A stretch of 64,000 bases of DNA, from positions 62,001-126,000 of the forward strand of contig NZ_CP108055.1 in assembly GCF_036174265.1 (NCBI RefSeq). The letters run 5' to 3'. Under the pieces are notes generated by a model that saw nothing but the letters and a program-made list of their open reading frames with translations, searched no databases and was not told where the DNA came from. Origin of the DNA: Streptomyces sp. NBC_00285. GTDB taxonomy: Bacteria > Actinomycetota > Actinomycetes > Streptomycetales > Streptomycetaceae. Of the stretch, positions 34,196 to 42,100 are shown piece after piece (the stretch's first letter is position 1; every line of letters begins with the position of its first letter). The position numbers and the translations under genes are program-made.

Positions 34196-34486
34196 GTGGC
34201 GCCACCCAGTAAGTACTCGCCGGAGTTCCGCGAGGAAGCCGTCCAGATCGCGTTGAGGTCAAGCAAGACGATCTCCGAAGTCGCCCGGGAGCTTGAGCTG
34301 AACTCGGAGACGCTACGCGGCTGGGTGAAGAAGCATCAGAAGCAGCAGGAACCGGCTCCCGATGCAGAACTGACGGTGCCCGAGCGGGCGCGCCTGAAGG
34401 AACTCGAACGACGCAACCGCGAGCTGGAGATGGAAAATTCCTTCCTGAAAAAAGCCGCAGCGTACTTCGCGAAGGATCCCCGGTAG
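34196..34486 (+). CDS. IS3 OrfA (HTH / leucine-zipper subunit)
   Basis: 96 residues. HTH region KYSPEFREEAVQIALRSSKT, then EVARELELNSETLRGWVKKH, followed by a heptad-rich helix RARLKELERRNRELEMENSF that mediates multimerisation. Ends in FLKKAAAYFAKDPR; the A6 run inside FLKK is the frameshift site that fuses OrfA to OrfB. Confidence 0.92.
   Translation: MAPPSKYSPEFREEAVQIALRSSKTISEVARELELNSETLRGWVKKHQKQQEPAPDAELTVPERARLKELERRNRELEMENSFLKKAAAYFAKDPR
34448..34454 (+). promoter_or_regulatory. Programmed -1 frameshift site AAAAAAG
   Basis: A6G heptamer in OrfA codons Lys-Lys-Ala. After a -1 slip the frame continues SRSVLREGSPVASKYEFIDE directly into OrfB, giving the OrfAB fusion transposase. 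Confidence 0.75.
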
Positions 34487-34512
34487 CAAGCAAGTACGAG
34501 TTCATCGACGAG

Positions 34513-35376
34513 ATGAGGCTCGACACCGAGGAGTACGCATACAGCGTCGAGTTCATGTGCGGTCGGCTCGGTGTATCCAGATCCGGCTACTACGACTGGC
34601 GCTCCCGCCTGGAATCCGCGACAGCTCAGCGGCGCGAAGAACTGAAATTGCTCATCGCGAAAGCCTTTGACGTGTCCGACAGCACCTACGGGCACCGGCG
34701 CGTCCAGGCCCAGCTGGACCGCTGGGGCGTGTCCGCAGGCGTGGAGCTTGTCCGCCGACTCATGCGCGAACAGGGCCTGCTGCCCTGCCAGCCACGCCCG
34801 AAGAGGTTCAACCTCACTCAGGCTGCGGCCGGCCAGGTGCCAGACCTCGTGGGCCGGGACTTCACCGCGGATGCGCCCGGTGAAAAGCTCGTCGGCGACA
34901 TTACTTACATCGCGACCGGGGAAGGCTGGCTGTACCTCGCGACGGTCATCGACTGTTGCACGAAAGAGGTGATCGGCTACGCGATGGACGACCACTACCA
35001 GACTCCGCTGATATCCAGGGCGATCCGCAACGCGGCACGGAACAGGAACCTCTCGGCCGACGCGATATTTCACTCCGACCGCGGAAGTAACTACATGTCA
35101 GCCGAGTTCGGGAAGACGCTCGATCGATTCGGGCTCCGCAGATCTTCCGGTCGCACTGGGATTTGTTTCGACAACGCAATGGCCGAATCATTTTTCGGCG
35201 CCCTGAAGAACGAGCGCGTATCCAGGGTGACTTACCTGACCCGCGAGGCAGCCCGGCAAGACATCACTCGCTACATCGAATTCTGGTACAATCGCAAACG
35301 CCTCCACTCGGCGGTGGGTTACCGCCCTCCGCGCGAAGTCCACGCCGGGTACGTGAAGTTGCGAATCGTCGCGTGA
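34513..35376 (+). CDS. IS3 OrfB (DDE transposase)
   Basis: 287 residues from the in-frame ATG, although real expression is probably as an OrfAB fusion from upstream. HTH-like CGRLGVSRSGYYDWRSR, HTH_21 region STYGHRRVQAQLDRWGVSAG, integrase core KLVGDITYIATGEGWLYLAT (Asp), IFHSDRGSNYMS (Asp) and DNAMAESFFGALKNERV (Glu). All three acidic residues present and no stop, so likely active. Confidence 0.93.
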   Translation: MRLDTEEYAYSVEFMCGRLGVSRSGYYDWRSRLESATAQRREELKLLIAKAFDVSDSTYGHRRVQAQLDRWGVSAGVELVRRLMREQGLLPCQPRPKRFNLTQAAAGQVPDLVGRDFTADAPGEKLVGDITYIATGEGWLYLATVIDCCTKEVIGYAMDDHYQTPLISRAIRNAARNRNLSADAIFHSDRGSNYMSAEFGKTLDRFGLRRSSGRTGICFDNAMAESFFGALKNERVSRVTYLTREAARQDITRYIEFWYNRKRLHSAVGYRPPREVHAGYVKLRIVA

Positions 35377-35422
35377 AATGAACGGTCAGAAGCCTGTCCG
35401 GAAAACGCGAGGCCCCTCAGTG

Positions 35423-35845
35423 GATGCCCACGATGGCCTCGGTCAGCCAGGCGTGCTTGACCAGGCGGTTCGATGGCGGCCGGTCCCGCCAGGCGTAGTA
35501 ACCGGACTCGGCGACGTGCAGTACTCGGCAGGCCAGCTGCACTGGCAGGTGTTCACGGGCCATCACACGGATGGCCTCGAACCGCCTTTTGGGGACGTCA
35601 CCTCACCCAGCAGTTCGGCAGCTCGCCGGTGGATGGACAGCTCGGCCTCCAGCTCGGCGATACGCTTGCGGGCCGCTGCCAGTTCGGACAGGTCGCTGCT
35701 GTTCGTTCCGGGCAACTGTCCTGTGTCGATGAGGTGTTGGCGCCGCCAGATGTAGATCGTCTGGTCGCTGATGCCGAGGAGCTGGGCTACCTCGGCGACC
35801 TTCCTTCCGGATGCGACGAGGTCCTTTTGGCCGCCGCCGTCACCG
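35423..35845 (-). pseudogene. Older IS3 element: OrfA and OrfB N-terminal portion
   Basis: The minus strand reads KDLVASGRKVAEVAQLLGIS and TIYIWRRQHLIDTGQLPG (OrfA HTH). After a frame change near CCCCAAAAGG it continues KRRFEAIRVMAREHLPVQLA and SGYYAWRDRPPSNRLVKHAW, TEAIVGIH (OrfB start). The first 12 or so OrfA residues and the left terminal repeat are missing. Just outside, at 35850-35907 on the plus strand, a short tail (ADGLLVLAVRRRAGAKSS-stop) seems to belong to the gene that this IS originally destroyed. Confidence 0.75.
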
Positions 35846-35919
35846 CGGCGCCGACGGCCTGCTGGTCCTGGCCGTACGCCGCCGCGCGGGCGCCAAGTCC
35901 TCCTGACAGCTGATGTCCA

Positions 35920-36585
35920 TCACGCCCCGGGCCGGCCGATCGGCCCGGGGCGTGGCCGCGGCAGGACCTGGTCTTCGATGGCACGGTCACGGAGTTCGAG
36001 TTTGCTGCTTGCCGGGCGATCCAGGTTCCGGTACTTCGACCGCACGCGCTCAAGGTAGCCCTTGGCGGTATGAGGCGTGACGCGGAGCATCTCGGCCACC
36101 TGCTTGAGGGTGAGGCCGGAGGCGTAGAGACGCAGAGTCTCGCGCTCCTGGGCACTGAGTCCTGCCCGGGACGCTTCGGCGGGGGAGTCCATCGCTGCGG
36201 CGTGGGCGGGGGAAATGTGCGGGCGTCCATGCGCAGCATCCTGGACAGCACGGAGGACGGCACTGGCGTCCTTGGCCTTTCGCACGTAACTATGCGCACC
36301 GGAGTTGATCGCCTCAAGGATGTCGGCCCGGTCATCGCGGGCACTGCACGCGATGACGATCAAGCCCGCGGCTACGAGGTCGTGGACGTTGTCGCCGATC
36401 GACCGCCGATCCCGCAGCCGGAGGTCCAGCAGCACGATGGAGGCCGTTCCCGGCGGCAGTGTCAGCATTTCCCAGACGGTGCGCACCGTAGCGGTCACCG
36501 CGATCCCTGCTGTGTCGTCCGCGAGCCAGCGCCGCACACCGTCGAGGACGATCTCGTCGTCATCTATGACAGCCACTCTTGTCAT
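35920..36585 (-). CDS. LuxR-type response regulator
   Basis: 221 residues. ATG 36585 overlaps the kinase stop (ATGA), so this start is preferred over ATG 36594. Receiver: VAVIDDDEIVLDGVRRW, phospho-acceptor Asp54 in VLLDLRLRD, conserved Ser (IACSAR) and Lys (SYVRKAKD). C-terminal HTH reads LSAQERETLRLYASGLTLKQ, then TAKGYLERVRSKYRNLDRPA, a LuxR-like HTH with an unusual insertion compared with NarL. Partner of the double-module kinase upstream; targets unknown. Confidence 0.9.
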   Translation of the reverse strand: MTRVAVIDDDEIVLDGVRRWLADDTAGIAVTATVRTVWEMLTLPPGTASIVLLDLRLRDRRSIGDNVHDLVAAGLIVIACSARDDRADILEAINSGAHSYVRKAKDASAVLRAVQDAAHGRPHISPAHAAAMDSPAEASRAGLSAQERETLRLYASGLTLKQVAEMLRVTPHTAKGYLERVRSKYRNLDRPASSKLELRDRAIEDQVLPRPRPGPIGRPGA

Positions 36586-38921
36586 TGTTGCCACCTTGCC
36601 TGTAGCCAGACACGTCCTTGACCGACTGCGGTCGCCGTCGTGGTGATTCCCGGGCTGGCTGCGGCGACGGCCGTAGCCGCACGGCGCAGTTCCCCCACCG
36701 GGGTCGTAGTGGGGAGGCAGACTGTCAGGATTGCCTCGTCGGCTGCCCCCCGCAGAACGATCTCCGCATCACCGGGCTGGGCGTGGGCCAAGACGCGGGC
36801 GGCGGTCTTCGACAGCACCGTGAGCACGATGGCGGGCACTTCGTCGACGTCGGCCCGCACCTCGGCGGCGACGCCGTGGCGGCGCGCACAGGAGGACAGT
36901 GCCGTGGAGATGTCCGTCCCGGCAGTCGGCTCGCAGGCTCTGTCGTGCCTGAGATGGACGCGCAAAGCCGCCGCAGCGGCCCATGCGCGGGTTCTGTCAT
37001 GCTGATTGCCAGGGTGCAGTGAGCCATCGGCGAGGTCCTGTACCACGGGCACCAGCCATTCTTCCAGTTCGCGGTAGCGCAGCGCTCGGTGTCGGCGCAC
37101 CTCATCCCGTGCGCGATGCGCGGTTTCCGGCTGTTGGAAGTGATGGAACGACGTTGCTGCGGTTGCTCCCAGGCCGCGCAATACCGCGTCCATGGCGAGT
37201 GCGCCGAGTTGGAAGTACACCACCACCAGCATCAGGCTGACCATCAGTCCCGCCCCGTCTGCGTCGGTCCGGCAGACTGCGATCAGCCCGCTCACCGGGA
37301 CGATGAGAAGGGTCGGCATCATCCGGTGCGCCGGACGACGGGTGAGGACTGCCACAAGAAACCATCCCGAGCCGCCGTAGACCCAGTTGGCCTTGCCGAT
37401 CAGTGCGTGCCCCGGGCAGCCGAGAACTGCCAGGACGGATACCGACACGATGACCACGACGAGTGTCCACGCCTGCCGGGCCGACAGCCCGCGCTCGGAG
37501 GGACGACGTATCAGCCAGATGACGATGCCCAGGAGGGCGGCCCACGCGGCGGCCTCCGCTTCCGGGTGCGCGTATACGTGCCAGGACGCGAGGATCAGAT
37601 AGCCGCTGAACAGATGCCAGTACAGGGCAAGACGGGTCAGGCCCGAGGAGAATCCTGTCGCGTAGGCGCTGGTGAGCAACGTGCTGTACAGGTCAGAGGG
37701 TCGGCCGCCTTCCGAGGGCTTGGCGGACCACCGCAGAGTGACCGTCGTGCCTGCACCCGGGACCGAGACGACATCGGCAAGGCCTCCGACGTCGATCATG
37801 CGCTGCTGGATCGACCTGCGAAGTCCCCATCCGGCTTCGGGTGAGGAGGCCGAGGAGACGAATCCGCTACCGAAGTCCTGGAGACCGACGACAAATCCGT
37901 CCGCTGTCACGGTGGCTGTGAGCAGGGCGGTGTTCACTCCCGCATGCTGCTCGATGTTGGACAAGCCCTCACGCAGGGCCGCGCTCACGGCCTGTGCCGT
38001 CTCGGGAGGCAGCATCAGGCTCCGGGTGGCACACGCGTGCAGGGTGATACCCCGAAGGGTGGCCTCACGAACGGCGCCCTCCACCACATCGGCGACGCAC
38101 CGAGGAGCGAGAGCAGGGCCGATTGCACAAGCGCCCTCCATGCGCGTCAGATCCTGGCTAGCCCTCTGGCGTACGAGTGCAGCCCGGGTGCTTGGGATGC
38201 CGCGAGCCACTGCGGTGAGGGTGCTGAGTACCGTGTCGTGGAGGAGCAGACGCTGCTCGTAGGCGTCCTTGGCCTGGGCTGCATCCACAGCATGGCGTTG
38301 CTGCGCCTGCGCCTGTCGAGTCAGGGCGTCATCGGCTGTGCGGGCGATTCGGCGCATCAGGCGAACGACGAGCAGACCCAGCACCAGCTGCACCGGGTAG
38401 ACAACGACGGTGGCCAGGACGGCACCGGGTTGAACAGGAACGTTCGCGAGAGCCAAACCACCCCCGTAGGCGGCCATTTCAGCCATCGTTACCAGCACCG
38501 CGACGTAGGGCAGCAGCGCCCAGGACGCAAGGAACACCGTCACCGATGCCGAGGCGCACACCCATGTGCCGCCGTCCCCGATCAGCGACCTGGGCAACAG
38601 CACGTCAGCCGCAAGCAGCAATAGGGCGAACAGCAGAGCATCAGCGTGGACGAGTCCGGCCGGCAGACGCCGTTGCCTGCGACAGACGCACCAGACGGCC
38701 CACCCCCAGAGCACGACGGCGACGACTGCGGCAGTTCGCCACACCCCGGTTGATTCGGGACCACCCACCGCTATGGCGGCCGGTACGGTCAGAGCGCACC
38801 AAGAGCAGCGGAAGACGATGGCCGAGCGGGCGATGGCAAGGTCCAACGTCCGGGCCCCCGTCCGGGCGTCGTTCATAGGCTCGGCTTGCGGCAGTTTCAG
38901 CGCAGTGAGCATGCATGTCAC
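36582..38921 (-). CDS. Large membrane sensor kinase with a duplicated, partly degenerate module
   Basis: 779 residues (GTG 38921; ATG 38876 is also possible). The first module has about six helices (residues 30-190), a phospho-acceptor region RLLLHDTVLSTLTAVARG (His228) and an ATPase-like domain with N-box REGLSNIEQHAG and GSGFVSSASSPEAGWGLRRS. A second module follows: four or five helices (about 415-590), then another cytoplasmic block (600-779) that lacks a recognisable His box and has only a weak ATPase resemblance (TVLSKTAARVLAHAQPGD). This tandem layout is unusual. Coupled to the downstream regulator by ATGA. Confidence 0.75.
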   Translation of the reverse strand: MTCMLTALKLPQAEPMNDARTGARTLDLAIARSAIVFRCSWCALTVPAAIAVGGPESTGVWRTAAVVAVVLWGWAVWCVCRRQRRLPAGLVHADALLFALLLLAADVLLPRSLIGDGGTWVCASASVTVFLASWALLPYVAVLVTMAEMAAYGGGLALANVPVQPGAVLATVVVYPVQLVLGLLVVRLMRRIARTADDALTRQAQAQQRHAVDAAQAKDAYEQRLLLHDTVLSTLTAVARGIPSTRAALVRQRASQDLTRMEGACAIGPALAPRCVADVVEGAVREATLRGITLHACATRSLMLPPETAQAVSAALREGLSNIEQHAGVNTALLTATVTADGFVVGLQDFGSGFVSSASSPEAGWGLRRSIQQRMIDVGGLADVVSVPGAGTTVTLRWSAKPSEGGRPSDLYSTLLTSAYATGFSSGLTRLALYWHLFSGYLILASWHVYAHPEAEAAAWAALLGIVIWLIRRPSERGLSARQAWTLVVVIVSVSVLAVLGCPGHALIGKANWVYGGSGWFLVAVLTRRPAHRMMPTLLIVPVSGLIAVCRTDADGAGLMVSLMLVVVYFQLGALAMDAVLRGLGATAATSFHHFQQPETAHRARDEVRRHRALRYRELEEWLVPVVQDLADGSLHPGNQHDRTRAWAAAAALRVHLRHDRACEPTAGTDISTALSSCARRHGVAAEVRADVDEVPAIVLTVLSKTAARVLAHAQPGDAEIVLRGAADEAILTVCLPTTTPVGELRRAATAVAAASPGITTTATAVGQGRVWLQARWQQ

Positions 38922-39178
38922 CTGACATGAGTGGTCAATTGGCTCTTTGTCTGACTATGGACCCGACGTCGCCCCCGTGCTGTCGGTTTGGCCAACTCGT
39001 GTAGTCCGGCGTGACGTGGCGGGGACGGGCGGAGGCCCTTTTGGCCCCCGAACGACCGTCACGCCTGGCCGGTCGCCCTGCGTAACGTGACGTGGCAGGT
39101 AGAGCGGCAACGCCTCATCAGGAAGCCGATGACCGTCGGTTCTTGAATGAGGGGTGCCGCGCGAAACGGAGGGCCACC

Positions 39179-39490
39179 ATGAAACGGATCCTGACCATCA
39201 CTGCTGTCGCCGGACTCGCGCTGTTCGGGATGGGGAGCATCTCAGCCTCGGCGGCGACCCTGGGGGGTGTCGACATGCAACGCGCTTGCAACACGCAATA
39301 CCCCCCGTCCTTCGGGCTGAAGGCGGTCGTCCTCGATCAGCACAACGCGTACAGCTGGCGCTGCGCGGCCCCCTGGGACAACACCCGTCAGATCAACGTC
39401 AATGCCGCGTGCGCCAACCAGTACGGCCCCGGCGCCTACGCGGGCCTGGGGAGTGCAACCAACCCGTACAGCTGGTACTGCCGACGCTGA
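39179..39490 (+). CDS. Small secreted protein with two Cys-containing tandem repeats
   Basis: 103 residues. ATG 39179 follows GGAGG. Signal peptide residues 1-26 (ITAVAGLALFGMGSISASAA). The mature part is two similar repeats: RACNTQYPPSFGLKAVV with NAYSWRC, and AACANQYGPGAYAGLG with NPYSWYC. Each has a Cys pair and a YSW motif, predicting one disulfide per repeat. No enzyme motif. Probably a secreted binding or lectin-like protein; family name not recalled. Confidence 0.75.
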   Translation: MKRILTITAVAGLALFGMGSISASAATLGGVDMQRACNTQYPPSFGLKAVVLDQHNAYSWRCAAPWDNTRQINVNAACANQYGPGAYAGLGSATNPYSWYCRR

Positions 39491-39769
39491 CTCGCGAAGC
39501 TCGCATCGGGCCACTTCCTCAGTAGCTGTTGTCGTTCCGATCTTGAGGGGTGTTCGTCGAACGGGAGTCTCGATCGGGTGGTTGCCGCCGGCTGCGGGCA
39601 TGAAGGCAGGGCCTCTTGGTAGCTCGGGGTTGCGAAGCCAACCGAGATCCAGGAGACCCTGTTGCCGCAGTGGTACGTGCTCGCGCCGGTGGAGTTCAAC
39701 TCGGCTGCACCGTCGTGTGGTTGTGTCGCTCACCGGTTCGGGAATGCGGCCGATCACCCGGAACGTGTT

Positions 39770-39898
39770 CGGCGGTATCCCTCGGACATGACGGACGCGG
39801 AGTGGGCCGTGGTCCGGCCGCTGCTGCCGGTGCCCGGCTGGTTGCGCGGCCGGGGCGGGCAGCCGGAAGCGTACTGTCACCGGGCGATACTCGATCAA
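39770..39898 (+). pseudogene. IS5-type transposase N-terminal relic
   Basis: The frame reads RYPSDMTDAEWAVVRPLLPV and then GWLRGRGGQPEAYCHRAILD, the standard first 40 residues of Streptomyces IS5 transposases; it then breaks off. The stretch 39491-39769 upstream appears to be the outer end of another degraded IS and holds no readable gene. Confidence 0.6.
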
Positions 39899-39908
39899 TG
39901 CCACGTAG

Positions 39909-40168
39909 TTAAGGGCGAGTTGGCGGTGTCAAGCCATCAAGGAAAGTGATCTTGTAGGTGCTCGGTGCCGTACGAATGAGCCATCCGCTTCGGGCCCAGT
40001 AGCAGAGTTGCGCGTTGAAGCCGCTGAGGATGCGTCCCGCAACGGTGAGGCCGAGGCGTTGTGCGATCTCACGGGCGTGCATGGACTCGTTGGAGTTCAT
40101 CGCCAAGATCTGGCAGACCCTGTCCCAGCGGCCGGAGTCGGTCCGGTGTCGGGCGCAGTGTTCTCCAT
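39909..40168 (-). pseudogene. Winged-helix-like DNA-binding protein, frameshifted
   Basis: ATG 40168 has a strong ACGGAGG site and starts MENTAPDTGPTPAAG; that frame stops after 23 codons. The adjacent frame continues RWDRVCQILAMNSNESMHAR and EIAQRLGLTVAGRILSGFNA to the stop at 39909, giving a compact winged-helix layout. One base change near 40115-40125 would join them. Family unknown; a small regulator is the best guess. Confidence 0.4.
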
Positions 40169-40728
40169 CCCGGCACCTCCGTACGAGATCGTTCGGAACG
40201 ACCCTAATACTCCAGCTGTAGATCGCGATCAGGCGTCGTGAGACGCTGCCCTTCCCGACTGATCCCCTTGAAGGCCGCCGCGCTCGCCGGCAGTCCCGCC
40301 CTCTCCGGCCTGCCGGATAAGGCGCCGGTTGCCGCACCAGCCTCCTCCGATCCGTCGGCCCGCCCGGTAGTCCGCGCATCGCGTGCTCCCACAACCGCTG
40401 GCCCAACTCCCGCGCGGAGCAGTTCCCATGGCCGTTGCTGGTATGTCCTGCTATCCAAACGTGCGGAATGCCAGCCGCTCCTTGGTCACAACTCGTGGTC
40501 CAGAAGCCAGCCGATCACAGCCCGAGTTGCGCCCAGGAAGATGGTGGCAAGAGAATTGATGGCGAGCTCGGTGCGCATTCGCCGTTCCAAACGATCGGGT
40601 CGGCTATGGCGCGAGCCGGGCTGGTGTACAGCTGGAGATCGATACGTCAGCCGATTTCTGCCGACGAGTGGTCGCCGCAGTCCGGACCTCCTCCGGCCTC
40701 AACCCCACCACCGTACCCATCGCCCAGG
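40169..40728. other. Gene-poor mosaic region
   Basis: 560 bases in which several frames are open but none reads as protein throughout. A short minus-strand phrase near 40500-40580 (ELAINSLATIFLGATRAVIG) could be a relic. Coding bias is weak. Treated as scrambled IS debris. Confidence 0.4.
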
Positions 40729-41400
40729 TCAGAGGTTCTCGTGATTCCTTTGGATGCGGGCGGCCAGCAACCCGGCGATGGTGTCGCCGAGCCCGAGATC
40801 GGAGTGGATGTCGAGCCAGGAGTCCAGTTCCTCGGCGAGGTCTCTATCGACGACCTTTCCTTGAAACCAGCGCACTTCGGATAGCAGGTTCCGTATGACG
40901 AAAAGGGCCGTTACGCCGTCGACGCGGACCGCACGGCGGAACTCTTCTCCCCTCAGGCCTGCGGTCAGCGCCTCCAGGTAGCGCTCGCGTTCCTCTGCGG
41001 CGACCTGCAACGCCTGTGTGCGGGTGAGCGAGAAGCGTTGAAGTGCTCGCCCGACTATGTAGTCTGCTGTGAGGTTCGGGGGAATCTGCTGGACGCCGTC
41101 TTCCACCGCTTTGCGCGCGAAACTCACATACGTGTCGGCGATGCGCTCCCAGTGCGGGATCTCCAGCTGATGGTCGATGAAGTCGAGTAGCCGCGACGCG
41201 AACCAGACTCGCATCGTGATCTCGACGTCCGGTTCCTGGTTGACCGGGTAGGAGTCCGTTATGGCGATGTCCAGCAGGGCGAGGACCCACGGAGCTCGGC
41301 GGCCCGGGGGTAGCGGTGGCGACAACCGCCACAGGGCCGCCTGGAGCTGGGGAGGCTCCAGGCGGATCAGTGTCCGGTAGTCGGCGATGGGGCTGTTCAT
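40729..41400 (-). CDS. Hypothetical protein, candidate immunity partner of a toxin domain
   Basis: 223 residues, ATG 41400, only 6 nt after the stop of the toxin-like gene upstream, so the two form an operon. All-alpha prediction: LIRLEPPQLQAALWRLSPPL, EPDVEITMRVWFASRLLDFI and EEFRRAVRVDGVTALFVIRN. No signal peptide or membrane helix, so cytoplasmic. I do not recognise a known Imm family. Position directly behind a polymorphic-toxin C-terminus is the main argument for an immunity function. Confidence 0.6.
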   Translation of the reverse strand: MNSPIADYRTLIRLEPPQLQAALWRLSPPLPPGRRAPWVLALLDIAITDSYPVNQEPDVEITMRVWFASRLLDFIDHQLEIPHWERIADTYVSFARKAVEDGVQQIPPNLTADYIVGRALQRFSLTRTQALQVAAEERERYLEALTAGLRGEEFRRAVRVDGVTALFVIRNLLSEVRWFQGKVVDRDLAEELDSWLDIHSDLGLGDTIAGLLAARIQRNHENL

Positions 41401-41406
41401 CTGCGG

Positions 41407-41795
41407 TCACCACGCGTAAGGCTGGATGGCTTCGTCGGGAATGTCGACCCCGGCATCGCGGAAAGCGTTGACTCCTGACTGGAGGTAGGAGTCGGGGACT
41501 TCGAGATCCAGAATGGGGTAGTAGTGACCGCTCTGGTCGCTGATCATCCTGGCTCTTCCCTGCTCGAAGATCACGTCTCCGGCTCCCTGCACAGGCTCCC
41601 CCCGGAACATCACCGAGTGCTTGATCTTGCGGGATGCTTCGTAGAGGATGCGCAGCTTTCCGTCGGCTCCGACAGCCCACAGGTATTTTCCACCGTTTGT
41701 CACCGCCTCGTCGAACGCCTTCGTTCCCGCGTCGATGGGAGCTACTCCTGCCGCCTTGGCGTCGGCCAGTTCCTGATTCAGCAGGTCCTCGTCGG
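41407..41795 (-). pseudogene. Polymorphic-toxin C-terminal domain, N-terminally truncated
   Basis: The frame reads AFDEAVTNGGKYLWAVGADG, then KIKHSVMFRGEPVQGAGDVI and ARMISDQSGHYYPILDLEVP. The pattern HS-x-G-x-PV-x-GAG followed by a strand and SGHY-P is a recurring C-terminal domain of bacterial polymorphic toxins. About 125 residues remain. Upstream it is joined, at about 41795, to a frameshifted ISAs1 transposase scrap, so the secretion stalk is gone. As it stands it cannot be exported. Confidence 0.6.
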
Positions 41796-41975
41796 TGGCC
41801 TCGGCCGGGGCGACGGACCGCGGTCCGGCTCCCGGCATGGGCCACCGAGCCGGGCCAGGACGTTGGGCGGGGCGTCGGCGGCCCACTTCGAGATCACGGC
41901 CGGGGACTTCGCTCCGGCCAGGACCGCGCACGCGGCCAGGACGAAGGCGAATGGGTTGAACCCGGATCATTACTG
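41796..41975 (-). pseudogene. ISAs1-type transposase N-terminal relic
   Basis: The minus strand reads PFAFVLAACAVLAGAKSPAV and then ISKWAADAPPNVLARLGGP, the opening of ISAs1 transposases, different from the intact copy at 19723. It shifts frame and then fuses to the toxin domain. Confidence 0.6.
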
Positions 41976-42100
41976 TGCTCCAACATACAGCGAATATCCC
42001 CTGCGTATCCTGGCATTTTCGCCACCCAAGCGGAGCCGACCTCCCCTCTTCTCGCGGGCCTGTGTCGGCCGTGGGGAACCCTGTGACAAGATCCGCTGGC

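Larger units (their letters stand above)
34130..35419 (+). mobile_element. Younger IS3-family element, nested in the older IS3
   Basis: 1290 bp. Ends are TGAGGGGCC (34130-34138) and GGCCCCTCA (35411-35419), with a second matched inner block CCGGACAGGC/GCCTGTCCGG (34147-34156, 35392-35401). GTG target duplications flank it (34127-34129, 35420-35422). Removing the element plus one GTG restores the older OrfB frame through GIHTASRGTYG. orfA and orfB are both intact. Confidence 0.92.
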
